DNA from: RHKX01 sp963743875
Lineage (GTDB): Bacteria > Actinomycetota > Thermoleophilia > Solirubrobacterales > 70-9
Direction: 5' to 3'
NCBI GenBank assembly: GCA_963743875.1
Contig: CAVURM010000004.1
Span: forward strand, 124,001 to 188,000
Length of the DNA: 64,000 bases
Shown: positions 1 to 9,800 of the stretch, in pieces
Numbering within the stretch: the stretch's first letter is position 1
Layout of the letters: the number at the start of each line of letters is the position of its first letter
Position numbers and translations under genes: made by a program
The notes under the pieces: model-generated
What the model saw: the letters and a program-made list of their open reading frames with translations, nothing else
Told to the model about the DNA's origin: nothing
Database searches by the model: none

Positions 1-1821
1 GTCGAGAATCAATCCGAGGCAGACGCAGTTCAGGTAGTCGGTCTCGTCGAACAGCAGCACCGATTCGGCCAGCTGGGAGTAGAACCAGCCGCGGGTCTGG
101 TCGATTGCCTCACAGATGAAGTCGGCCGGGAAGCGGCGGCCGAACTCCTCCTCGTTCTCGAACGGGTAGTGGAGCTGCGCGAACGGCATCGCGCCGCTGT
201 CGTACCAGGTGTCGATCACCTCGGGGACGCGTCGCATCTCGCCGCCGCAGGACTGGCACGTGAGCACTACGTCGTCGATGTAGGGCCGATGCAGGTCGAT
301 CTCCTCGCCGCCGTCGACCGCTCGCCTCGGTGGTTCCCCACCGCGCTCGGTCAGCTCGGCGATCGACCCGACGCAGCAGCGCTCGTCGCAGCCCTCGGCG
401 GTGCAGGACCAGATCGGCAGCGGGGTGCCCCAGTAGCGCTCCCGGGAGAGCGCCCAGTCGACGTTGCCCTCCAGCCACTTGCCGAACCGCCCGTGTTTGA
501 TGTGCTCGGGATGCCAGCCGATCCGCTCGTTCTCGGCGAGCATCCGGTCGCGGACCTCGGAGGTGCGCAGGTACCAGGACGACTTGGCGTAGTAGATCAG
601 CGGGGTGTCGCATCGCCAGCAGTGCGGATAGGCGTGCTCGTAGGGCACCTCCTTGAAGAGCCTCCCGGACGCGGCGAGCGCAGCGACGATCTCAGGGTTG
701 TGGTCGCGGACGAGCTTGCCCTGGAAGCCGGGGACGCGCTCGTCGTAGGTGCCGTCGAGCCGAACCGGGTTCTGCAGCGTCATCCCGTACTTCTCACCGA
801 GCCGGTAGTCGTCCTCTCCGAACGCCAGCGCCGTGTGGACGAGGCCGGTGCCGTCCTCGGTCGTGACGAAGTCGCCGAGCAGGACCGAGTGTCCGAGCGG
901 GCCGAAGTCCTGGCCGGGGATGTAGTCGAAGGGCGCCTCGTAACGGACTCCCTCGAGCTCCGAGCCGGCGAAGGTCGCGAGCGTCTCGTGGTCCTCGCCG
1001 AGCACCCGGTCGGCGAGGGCGGTGGCGACGACGAGGACCTCGCTGCCGTCCGCGCTGGCGGCCCGGACGTACCGGACCTCCGGACCGACGGCCACCGCGG
1101 CGTGGGCGATCAGGGTCCATGGGGTGGTCGTCCAGACGAGCAGGTTGTCCCCCGGCTCCAGCGGTCCGGAGGGGTCGGTGATCGGCAGTCTCACGTAGGC
1201 CGAGGGGTCGACGACGTCCTTGTAGCCGAGTGCGACCTCGTGTGAGCTCAGCGCTGTCCCGCAGCGCGGGCAGTAGGGGACGACCTTGTGGCCCTGGTAG
1301 AGCCGGTCCCTCTCCCAGTTCTGCTTCAGCGACCACCAGACCGACTCGATGTAGTCAGTGTCCATCGTGATGTAGGGGTCGTCGAGGTCGATCCAGTGGC
1401 CGATCCGCTCGACCATCCGGTTCCAGTCCTCGACGTAGGCGAAGACCGACTCGCGGCACCGCTCGTTGAACTCGGCGATCCCGAACGCCTCGATCTCCTC
1501 CTTCGAGGTGATCCCCAACGCCTTCTCGATCTCGAGCTCGACCGGCAGGCCGTGGCAGTCCCAACCGCCCTTGCGGGGAACGTAGTAGCCGCACATCGCC
1601 TTGTAGCGGGGGTAGACGTCCTTGAAGACGCGGGAGAGGACGTGGTGGGAGCCGGGCTTGCCGTTCGCGGTCGGCGGACCCTCGTAGAAGCTCCAGAGCG
1701 GTTGCCCCTCGCGCTCGCTGAGCTGGCGGCGGAACGTGTCTCCCTCGCGCCAGCGCTCGAGTACGCCCTCCTCGAGAGTGGGAAAGGACTGCTTGGGGTC
1801 GACCGGGGAGTAGCGGGTCAT
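1..1821 (-). CDS. ileS: Isoleucyl-tRNA synthetase, 3' end outside window
   Basis: Charges tRNA-Ile with isoleucine in the cytoplasm. The frame is open from the ATG at 1821 to the window edge (about 607 residues). The N-terminal Rossmann region is recognisable (GPPTANGKPGSHH, a HIGH-region variant, then KGGWDCHGLPVELEIEKALG). Near the left edge it has DLHRPYIDDVVLTCQSCGG, VIDTWYDSGAMPFAQ and IDQTRGWFYSQL, the blocks that precede the KMSKS loop. The DLHRP and CxxC features resemble the eukaryote-like (type 2) IleRS. KMSKS and the anticodon-binding domain lie beyond the window. Divergent from fumC, with 73 bp between the two starts. Confidence 0.95.
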   Translation of the reverse strand, partial: MTRYSPVDPKQSFPTLEEGVLERWREGDTFRRQLSEREGQPLWSFYEGPPTANGKPGSHHVLSRVFKDVYPRYKAMCGYYVPRKGGWDCHGLPVELEIEKALGITSKEEIEAFGIAEFNERCRESVFAYVEDWNRMVERIGHWIDLDDPYITMDTDYIESVWWSLKQNWERDRLYQGHKVVPYCPRCGTALSSHEVALGYKDVVDPSAYVRLPITDPSGPLEPGDNLLVWTTTPWTLIAHAAVAVGPEVRYVRAASADGSEVLVVATALADRVLGEDHETLATFAGSELEGVRYEAPFDYIPGQDFGPLGHSVLLGDFVTTEDGTGLVHTALAFGEDDYRLGEKYGMTLQNPVRLDGTYDERVPGFQGKLVRDHNPEIVAALAASGRLFKEVPYEHAYPHCWRCDTPLIYYAKSSWYLRTSEVRDRMLAENERIGWHPEHIKHGRFGKWLEGNVDWALSRERYWGTPLPIWSCTAEGCDERCCVGSIAELTERGGEPPRRAVDGGEEIDLHRPYIDDVVLTCQSCGGEMRRVPEVIDTWYDSGAMPFAQLHYPFENEEEFGRRFPADFICEAIDQTRGWFYSQLAESVLLFDETDYLNCVCLGLILD

Positions 1822-1894
1822 GGGAGCGGTCGATTCTAGGTGCCAGCTAGCCTCTTGCCCTGCACCCCGAGAGCGATTGAACGGAGAACTTGAA

Positions 1895-3238
<1,344 letters not shown>

Positions 3239-3706
3239 CGGCGGCCTGAGAGCCCGCAGCTCCGCATCCTCGTCGGCTCACGGCCTGGTGGCCGCATCGC
3301 CTCCTGCGTCCTCGATCTGCGGGCTCTCAGGCTCGCCGTCCACACGGCCGCCTCAAGGGTTGAGTGGCGGATTCCTCCCGTTCCCCGGGCGTCCTGGGGG
3401 CCCCCGGGGCTCAGAGGGGGGGTATTTGGGGTGTGTAAGCGGCGGAGAGGCAGAGGCCCGCATGGTGTACCGCCTCGCGGCGCGTCGCCCAGAGTTGTGG
3501 GGACGGGGGAGTGAGCTAGAGAGGCAATCAGCCGATGATCGCGCGGTAAAGGTGGAGCGAGGTATTTTGGGCCCTCCTCACCGGTCGCGCTCACTGGCGG
3601 ATCTCAGTGCTTTTCCGCCAGCCGCCTTCCATCGCCCAAGCATCGCGATGGATCCGTCACGAGTGGTGCGCTCTCCGTGCCAAGTCGCGCACGGTGATGA
3701 GTCTTT
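3239..3706. other. Intergenic region with hairpins, no gene seen
   Basis: 468 bp between fumC and the convergent secreted-protein gene. It holds the inverted repeat at 3245-3331, a copy of TGAGTGGCGGATT near 3361, and a second hairpin at 3594-3621 (CTGGCGGA, 12-nt loop, TCCGCCAG) that probably terminates the minus-strand gene. The open frames here lack a ribosome site and recognisable protein sequence. Confidence 0.6.
3245..3331. terminator. Long inverted repeat after fumC
   Basis: CCTGAGAGCCCGCAG (3245-3259) is repeated exactly in inverse at 3317-3331. Pairing continues outward with one bulge (GACGGCG on both arms), giving an arm of about 23 bp around a 57-nt loop. It begins 7 bp after the fumC stop, so a terminator or mRNA 3'-end structure is likely. 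There is no T-run. A related hairpin lies at 11397-11494. Confidence 0.6.
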
Positions 3707-5476
3707 TCAGCGCTTGATTTGAATCTTCGCCGAAATCATTGTGGCCTTGGCACCGTCGGCGGTGGCCTTGAAGCGGATCTTGATCGGGCGCTTCGCCTTG
3801 CCGCTGACCCTTACCCGGAACGACCGGAGGATCTTCCGGTGCACGATCGTCCGCGAGCCCTTGCAGTCGCCGACGTCGACCAGGCGCTTCGGGCCCTTTG
3901 GGCAGATCTCGACGTTGGCCGCAGGGCCGCCGTCGTTGGCGACCTTGACCTCGAATCGGGCGGACCCGCCCGGCTTGACGGCCTTTCGCGGGCCCTCGAC
4001 GGTCAGCCTCAGGACCGGGGCCTCGGGCTCCCGCTCGGCCTCGACCGCCGTCTCCAGCGGCGCGTCGACCTGCTCGGAGCGGCCCGCGGCATCGGCGGCG
4101 TCCGCGTTCGGCTCGTCGAAGAAGGTGCTGCGGGTGGCGGTCAGGTTGTAGGCGGGGCCGAGGGTCGGGTCGGAGTTCGCCATGTTCGAGCTCTTGAACT
4201 CGGAGCCGCTGGTTCCGTAGGACTGGTAATCGGCGTAGCCGCCGCACTGGCCGAAGGTCGGCGAGCCACCCTGGTCGCGATAGAAGGAGCCGGACGTGTA
4301 GCCGGGGAGGTTGGTGTCGACCCGGGTGACGGTCGTCAGGGACCCGGCGGAGCCGGCGACCTGCTCCCACTCGGTCGTCGGCTGCAGGTCGCTCGCGCCG
4401 ATCGGTACCGGGATCCCGGGGTCGGGAACGCCGTCGATCGTGACTCCGGCCGGGTAGGCGGAGTTGCGGTAGCTCATCCCGCTCGCGGCCGCCGAGTAGT
4501 CGCGGAACTGGGAGATCTGCGCGATCCCGGCATGAACGCGCAGGTAGGTGAACGTGTCCTGGCGACGCTCGTAGAAGATGTCGTCGCGCTGGGTGTAGGT
4601 GCCGCTGTTGGCGCCGATCTGGGAGCGGATCGCCCTGATCGGCCCTGACTTGTTGGCGATGAACCCGCCGCCGCCGCGGCTGAAGGTGAGCTCGCTGCGG
4701 CCGCAGCCGCGCCCGACCTGGGCCTTGTCGCCGTCGAGGATGTCGGCGCTCGGGGCCGTGCCGGTCCGCAGCGTCATGCCATCGGTGATCCAGCGGGAGA
4801 GCAGGTGTTGGGTGTAGGCGGATGTGGTCACCGTCGAGTCCTCGGGGTTGGCGGGCGGGGCATCGGCCTCGACGTCCGGAACCCCGTTGAAGTCGTAGGT
4901 CGTCCTGTAGTCGCCGGAGTTCAGGGAGAAGTCGTAATCGACGTAGGAGCGGCCGGCCGACGGGTCGAGTCCGGAGGTCGTCGCGAAGAGGTAGACGGCG
5001 TACTCGGCGCCCGGGTCGAGTGGGTCTGCGACCGAGACCGCGGTGCGCGTGGCGGAGTCGACCCCGGCGGGACTGGCGACGGTGTCGGCCGGCGCCCCTG
5101 CGTCCCTGGCCATGAACGCGATCTCGTCGCCGTCGTCCACCGTGGGGTCGGGGTCCGCTCCGGCGAAGGTCCCCGGGTCGGCATATGCCTCGTGTTGGAA
5201 CCCCGAGCCGATCTGTCTGACCAGCCCGTAGTCGACGACCGCGCGCTCGTCGACCTGGACCGGGATCTGGTTCCAGCCGTTGTCGAAGCTGAAGGCGACG
5301 ACCGAGTTCGGCGGTGCTCCGAGCAGAGCGGGGGTGTCGGAACCGGTGAGGACGATCGGATCGGCCTCGCGCCCCGGCACGCCCGTTGCCGCCGCAGCCG
5401 GCCCTGCCATTGCCGTAAACCCGGATGCGCAGATCGCCGACGTCGCGATCGCCCGCCATAGGGATCTTCCGCTCAC
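3707..5476 (-). CDS. Secreted protein of unknown function
   Basis: 589 residues. The start is chosen at GTG 5476, preceded by GAGAGGGAGCGG. It opens with a signal peptide (SLWRAIATSAICASGFTAMAGPAAAA), so export is expected. The large middle part is rich in Tyr, Ser and Gly (for example YADYQSYGTSGSEFKSSN) and matches no family I can name. Residues from about 480 resemble a CARDB/NEW3-like beta-sandwich (LRLTVEGPRKAVKPGGSARF, then EVKVANDGGPAANVEICPKG). The C-terminus is Lys-rich, as in many secreted proteins of this lineage. A function cannot be given. Confidence 0.8.
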   Translation of the reverse strand: MSGRSLWRAIATSAICASGFTAMAGPAAAATGVPGREADPIVLTGSDTPALLGAPPNSVVAFSFDNGWNQIPVQVDERAVVDYGLVRQIGSGFQHEAYADPGTFAGADPDPTVDDGDEIAFMARDAGAPADTVASPAGVDSATRTAVSVADPLDPGAEYAVYLFATTSGLDPSAGRSYVDYDFSLNSGDYRTTYDFNGVPDVEADAPPANPEDSTVTTSAYTQHLLSRWITDGMTLRTGTAPSADILDGDKAQVGRGCGRSELTFSRGGGGFIANKSGPIRAIRSQIGANSGTYTQRDDIFYERRQDTFTYLRVHAGIAQISQFRDYSAAASGMSYRNSAYPAGVTIDGVPDPGIPVPIGASDLQPTTEWEQVAGSAGSLTTVTRVDTNLPGYTSGSFYRDQGGSPTFGQCGGYADYQSYGTSGSEFKSSNMANSDPTLGPAYNLTATRSTFFDEPNADAADAAGRSEQVDAPLETAVEAEREPEAPVLRLTVEGPRKAVKPGGSARFEVKVANDGGPAANVEICPKGPKRLVDVGDCKGSRTIVHRKILRSFRVRVSGKAKRPIKIRFKATADGAKATMISAKIQIKR

Positions 5477-5532
5477 AACCCGCTCCCTCTCGAGGTGACC
5501 CCCGTCGTCTCGGGACGATAGACGGACCGCGC

Positions 5533-5853
5533 TCAGCGGACAGCGATTCCGCCGCGCGTGCCGAGCGGGGGATGATCGTGGGCACTGCGCGCGGCGGCGA
5601 CTGCCTCGGCATGCGGAGCCAGGGCGCGGGGGAGGGAGATCGTGATCCGGTCTGAGCCGACCGAAAGCCCGGTCGCGTCGGCCACGGCTGCGGCGGCCTG
5701 CGGGCTCGAGAGTCGCATCACGCCCGGCTCGAGCCGGCATCCCATCGCCAACTCGAGCGGCGTACTGCCGTCGGCTCCGGGGGGAGGTAGCTGGTCGAGT
5801 CCCTCGTAGCTCTGGGCCTGGCGGACGTGGTTGACGAAGTCGATCAGATACAT
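5533..5853 (-). CDS. Small conserved-looking protein, unknown
   Basis: 106 residues from ATG 5853 with CGGAG five bases upstream. The protein starts MYLIDFVNHVRQAQSYEGL and is a plain soluble sequence with no signal peptide or membrane segment. It ends 57 bp before the start of the secreted protein on the same strand, so the two may be co-transcribed. The overlapping frames look like GC-rich shadows, whereas this one has a ribosome site and balanced composition. I do not recognise the family. Confidence 0.55.
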   Translation of the reverse strand: MYLIDFVNHVRQAQSYEGLDQLPPPGADGSTPLELAMGCRLEPGVMRLSSPQAAAAVADATGLSVGSDRITISLPRALAPHAEAVAAARSAHDHPPLGTRGGIAVR

Positions 5854-5958
5854 GGGCTCCGTTGACCTATCGCCACCGACCCGCATGGACTTGAGCCCGT
5901 CCAGGCCGAATCGGACGCCCTGTCATCATCGTCGCAACCCTATTTCAAGGAGGCGGAG

Positions 5959-6507
5959 ATGAGCGAGAGCCAGAGTTCGAACAGCCCGAACGGCACTGCA
6001 GTCCCGGGCGCTGAGACCCCGGAGCGCACGGAGGTCGCCACCTTCGGAGCCGGATGCTTCTGGAAGCCGGAGGCGATCTTCCGCGAGGTCCCCGGCGTCG
6101 TCGACACGGCGGTTGGGTACGAGGGCGGTCACGTCGATCACCCGACCTACGAGCAGGTCTGCAGCGGCAGCACCGGACACGCCGAGGTCACGCGCGTCAC
6201 CTACGACCCCGACAGGGTCACCTACGAGGAGCTCCTCGACCGGTTCTGGGCGATGCACGACCCTACGCAGGTGAACCGCCAGGGCCCTGACGTCGGCGAT
6301 CAGTATCGGACCGTGATCTTCACCCACACCCCCGAGCAGGTCGTTGCGGCGGAGGCCTCGAAGGCCTCCCAGCAGGAGCAGTTTCGCGATCCGGTGGCCA
6401 CGTCGATCGAACCGGCAACCGGGTTCTGGATGGCCGAGGAATACCACCAGTGCTACCTCGAGCAGCGCCGCTCGGGCGGCTTGCTTGGAACCCTCTTGGG
6501 CCGCTGA
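5959..6507 (+). CDS. msrA: Peptide-methionine (S)-S-oxide reductase
   Basis: Repairs methionine-S-sulfoxide in oxidised proteins, normally with thioredoxin as reductant. The catalytic motif GAGCFWKPE has its nucleophile at Cys33; the family usually reads GCFWG(V/C)E. GGHVDHPTYEQVCSGSTGHA and FWAMHDPTQVNRQGPDVGDQYR are typical MsrA blocks. The N-terminal 25 residues are extra and Ser/Asn-rich. AAGGAGGCGGAG sits immediately upstream of ATG 5959. 182 residues, monocistronic, followed by a hairpin. Confidence 0.96.
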   Translation: MSESQSSNSPNGTAVPGAETPERTEVATFGAGCFWKPEAIFREVPGVVDTAVGYEGGHVDHPTYEQVCSGSTGHAEVTRVTYDPDRVTYEELLDRFWAMHDPTQVNRQGPDVGDQYRTVIFTHTPEQVVAAEASKASQQEQFRDPVATSIEPATGFWMAEEYHQCYLEQRRSGGLLGTLLGR

Positions 6508-6531
6508 GCCGGAGGCGTGCTCCTGAGGCGG

Positions 6532-6578
6532 TTGAGTGGCGGGTTTCCACTGGATATCAATGGTTTTCCGCCACTGAA
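6532..6578. terminator. Hairpin after msrA
   Basis: AGTGGCGG (6535-6542) pairs with CCGCCACT (6568-6575), and the flanks extend the stem with one mismatch. The loop contains GGATATCAATGG followed by TTTT. It lies between the convergent msrA and YdeI-like genes, so a bidirectional terminator is likely. The same TGAGTGGCGG and TTTTCCGCC words recur at 3361 and 3594-3621. Confidence 0.6.
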
Positions 6579-6636
6579 CTCGGGTGGCTTGCTCGGCTCG
6601 TTGCTGGATCGCTGACCAGCGGCGATCAGCCGCCCG

Positions 6637-7248
6637 TCAGCCCGGCTTTCGCTTACCGCTGGCCTTGGGCCGGGGCCAGTCGCTGACCCGGAGGTTCTCG
6701 GCGGCCAGCTCGACGGTCTCGGCGACCCGCCCCGCGCGGGTCGCCTCCCGTTTCGCCGTGGTGATCCACTCGAGGATCGCCCGGCGGGTGGAGGGTGGGA
6801 ACTCGTCCCAGTGCCTGCGGGCATCCGGCTCGGCGTCGAGCGCGACGCGGAGGTCGTCGGGTTCCTCGAGGCGCTCGACGGCGTCCAGCGCCGACCAGGT
6901 GCCGGTCTCCTTCGCGAGCTCGATCATCGCCAGGCCGGGGGGCGCCATCCGGCCCTCGGCGATCAGCTGCTCGACCCGGTCCTTGTTCCGCTTGGACCAG
7001 TTGCTCTTCGCCTTGCGCGGAGTGATCTGGAGCTTCGAACGCTCGTCGTCGAATCGATGCTGGACGCTGTCGATCCAGCCGTAGGCGAGTAGCTCGTCGA
7101 CGATCCCCCCCCAGCCGACGTACGGCCCGCTGGTGTTCTTCCTGTAGACGACCAGCCAGACCCCGTCCGAGCTGTCGTGGTTGGCGGCCAGCCATTCGCG
7201 GAGCTCGACGCCTGAACTCACGGACAGCTCGGGCCGTTCGGCAGCCAT
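6637..7248 (-). CDS. YdeI/OmpD-associated family protein
   Basis: 203 residues resembling the YdeI ('bacteriocin-protection') family. Landmarks are SSDGVWLVVYRKNTSG, then DELLAYGWIDSVQHRFDDE and ITPRKAKSNWSKRNKDRVEQL, followed by a C-terminal region with FPPSTRRAILEWITTAKREATRAGRVAETV. The molecular role of the family is poorly defined. It lies 7 bp downstream of the SSADH gene on the same strand, so the two probably share a transcript. Confidence 0.85.
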   Translation of the reverse strand: MAAERPELSVSSGVELREWLAANHDSSDGVWLVVYRKNTSGPYVGWGGIVDELLAYGWIDSVQHRFDDERSKLQITPRKAKSNWSKRNKDRVEQLIAEGRMAPPGLAMIELAKETGTWSALDAVERLEEPDDLRVALDAEPDARRHWDEFPPSTRRAILEWITTAKREATRAGRVAETVELAAENLRVSDWPRPKASGKRKPG

Positions 7249-7255
7249 CGCCCGG

Positions 7256-8719
7256 CTAGAGGTTTATTGCCACGTACTTGGTTTCCAGGTACTCGAGGAT
7301 CCCCTCTGTGCCGCCCTCGCGGCCGTTGCCGGAGGCCTTGACCCCGCCGAACGGCGCGCCGGCGTTGGAGACGAGGCCCTGGTTGAGGCCGATCATCCCG
7401 GTCTCCAGCGCCTCGCAGACGCGTAGCGCCCGCTTCACGTCGCTGGTGAAGACATAGGAGACGAGGCCGTACTCGGTGTCGTTGGCGGCCGCGATCGCTT
7501 CCGCGTCGGTATTGAACGTGGCGATCGGGGCCACCGGGCCGAAGATCTCCTCGGTGAGCAGGCGGGCGTCGTCGGCGATCCCGGTCAGGACGGTGGGCTC
7601 GTAGAAGGAGCCGGCGCCGTCGACGCGCTTACCGCCCACGAGGGCCCTGGCGCCCTTGCCGACGGCGTCGTCGACCAGTTCGGCGACCTTGTCGCGCTGG
7701 TCGTCGTCGATCAGCGGGCCGACGTCCGTCCCCTCCTCGGTTCCGCGGCCGACCTTGAGCGCGCCCATTCGCGCCGCCAGCTTCTCGGCGAACTCCTCGG
7801 CGACCGACTCATGGACGTGGAAGCGGTTGGCCGAGGTGCAGGCCTCGCCGACGTTGCGCATCTTGGCGACCATCGCCCCCTCGACCGCGGCGTCGAGGTC
7901 GGCGTCGGCGAAGACGAGGAACGGCGCGTTGCCGCCGAGTTCCATCGAGACCTTGAGGACGTTCTCGGCCGCCTGCTCGATCAGCATCTTCCCGACCTCC
8001 GTGGATCCGGTGAAGCTGAGCTTGCGAAGGCGCGGGTCGGAGATGATCGGCTTCGAGACGGCGCCCGAGGCGGTACTCGTGATCACGTTGAGGACGCCGT
8101 CCGGCAGCCCGCATTCCTGCAGCAGCGAAGCGAGCGCAAGCATCGACAGCGGCGTGTTCTGGGCCGGCTTGATCACCATCGTGCAACCGGCGGCAATCGC
8201 CGGTCCGATCTTCCGGGTGCCCATCGCGGTCGGGAAGTTCCACGGGGTGATGAAGTAGCAGGGGCCGACGGGCTGGCGCATGACGAGGACCCGGCTGGCG
8301 CCGTTGCCGGCCATCTTGTAGTCGCCGACCGTGCGCAGGGCCTCGCCCGCGTTCCAGCGGAAGAACTCGCCGGCGTAGGTGATTTCCCCCTTCGACTCGG
8401 CCACCGACTTGCCCATCTCGAGAGTCATCAGGAGCGCCAGCTCCTCGCTGCGCTCGCCCATCAGCTCGAACGCGGACTGAAGAATCTCCGAGCGCGTGTT
8501 GGGCGGCGTCGCGGCCCACTCGGCCTGCGCCCCCGCGGCCGCGTTCATCGCCGCGACGGCGTCCTCGGATGTTGCGTCGGCGATCTCGCAGAGCTTCTCG
8601 CCGGTCGATGGGTCGTCGACCTCGAACGTGCCCCCGCCGGTCGCGTCACGCCACTCACCGCCGATCAGCAGCCGTTTCTCGACCCCTTCGACCACCGATT
8701 GCTCCGTCGCGCCGCTCAT
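7256..8719 (-). CDS. gabD: Succinate-semialdehyde dehydrogenase, NAD(P)+ dependent
   Basis: Oxidises succinate semialdehyde to succinate (the last step of the GABA shunt); substrate assignment is by overall similarity. 487 residues with an intact ALDH fold: FITPWNFPTAM, SFTGSTEVGKMLIEQA, general base Glu260 in SMELGGNAPF and nucleophile Cys294 in GEACTSANRF, then EEIFGPVAPI and PFGGVKASGNGREGG. The last motifs are characteristic of the SSADH I group. The reading frame is clean, in contrast to the second ALDH at 19953. Confidence 0.92.
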   Translation of the reverse strand: MSGATEQSVVEGVEKRLLIGGEWRDATGGGTFEVDDPSTGEKLCEIADATSEDAVAAMNAAAGAQAEWAATPPNTRSEILQSAFELMGERSEELALLMTLEMGKSVAESKGEITYAGEFFRWNAGEALRTVGDYKMAGNGASRVLVMRQPVGPCYFITPWNFPTAMGTRKIGPAIAAGCTMVIKPAQNTPLSMLALASLLQECGLPDGVLNVITSTASGAVSKPIISDPRLRKLSFTGSTEVGKMLIEQAAENVLKVSMELGGNAPFLVFADADLDAAVEGAMVAKMRNVGEACTSANRFHVHESVAEEFAEKLAARMGALKVGRGTEEGTDVGPLIDDDQRDKVAELVDDAVGKGARALVGGKRVDGAGSFYEPTVLTGIADDARLLTEEIFGPVAPIATFNTDAEAIAAANDTEYGLVSYVFTSDVKRALRVCEALETGMIGLNQGLVSNAGAPFGGVKASGNGREGGTEGILEYLETKYVAINL

Positions 8720-8763
8720 TGAAATCTCTCCGTTCGCAGTCGTGTTCTACCCGTGCGAACACA

Positions 8764-9758
8764 TTAGCCGTCCGGGAACGGCTGGATCGGGATCCCGTGA
8801 TCGGTGCGGCGGGTGCCGAGCTCGTAGGTGGCGGCCTCATCGACCTGGATCCGCTCCGCCGCCCGGCCCGGCCGCTCGATCGTCAGGTCGAGGTCGGCGA
8901 TCGAACAGTGGAGCGCATGGTGATCTGGGCCGAGCGGATCGGCGTAGACCCAGCCGACGAATCGGTCGGCGGAGGCGGCAACCCTCCCGCGGGCGACGAA
9001 GCCGTCCCCGGGCGCGGTGAAGCTCGCAACCGGTGGGCTCGGCGGTCAGCTTCGTCCGCCGGACCTTGCCGAACCCGCCGACCCGCATCTCCTCTCCGCC
9101 GTGCAGGATCTGGCCGTTGAGAACCCAAGGGGTCACGAGCGGACCGAGGCGGACACGGCCGGCGGCCATGTCGACGTAGCCGCGGGTCCCGTCGTCGTCG
9201 ATCGTCGCGCCGTGGATCCAGACCCAGCTCTCGGCGTGTTCGGCGCCCCAGTTGTGGCCGACCATGCCGGGCCACTGTTCGATCGGCGATGCGCTCGCCG
9301 TCGACCTCGAGGATGCCGTCGAAGGTCACGTTCGGGTGCGGGCTCAGCAGCTTCGTCCGGGGGAGTCGCGCCGTGTACATCCACTTCGGGAGAAGTGGCG
9401 CAGGGCCTCGCCGTGATCCTTGAACCGGAGACTCCAGCTCGCCTCGCAACCACCGCCGTTGACGATTCCCTGCATCCGTCCCGGGGCGATCTCCGATTCG
9501 CCGACGCGGATGTAGGAGTCGCGGGGAGTGCTGAGCTGATCGGCGTCGACCTGGCCGCTTGGCCGCCAGCGGTCGCTCCCGCTCGACGTCGAAGTAGGTC
9601 ATCCAGACCGCGCCCGTGAACTCCTCGTTCGGACGCTTGTGAACGGTGTGGCGAATCCACACCGCCCGACCGCCCTCGGGAGCCGCCGCCTTCAGATAGA
9701 AGCTCTCGTAATGGCCGTCCGTGGCGGGGATCGAGGGAAAGCGGGCCTCTGTGCGCAC
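8764..9758 (-). pseudogene. AttH/CrtC-like lipocalin-fold protein, frameshifted
   Basis: Pieces in three frames join into one protein. From ATG 9758: HYESFYLKAAAPEGGRAVWI, then HTVHKRPNEEFTGAVWMTYF; after a shift near 9555, LSTPRDSYIRVGESEIAPG and GGGCEASWSLRFKDHGEALR; after a shift near 9390, SPHPNVTFDGILEVDGERIA; after a shift near 9270, MVGHNWGAEHAESWVWIHGA; and after a shift near 9030, FTAPGDGFVARGRVAASADRF to a stop at 8764. This matches AttH-like/hydroxyneurosporene-synthase-type lipocalin domains, whose role here is unknown. At least four indels within 1 kb with all blocks conserved suggest sequence errors more than real decay. Confidence 0.7.
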
Positions 9759-9800
9759 TGCGGCGGAAGCGTATTCGCCGGAGCAGCGCGTTGTGTGACG

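Noticed and set aside
169..1245. Long plus-strand frame opposite ileS
   Set aside because: Low-complexity Arg/Gly/Val/Leu composition typical of the antisense of GC-rich genes. The minus strand encodes unmistakable IleRS.
3239..3706. Possible RNA gene in the long gap after fumC
   Set aside because: Two hairpins are present but no cloverleaf or known RNA pattern could be recognised; terminators explain them better.
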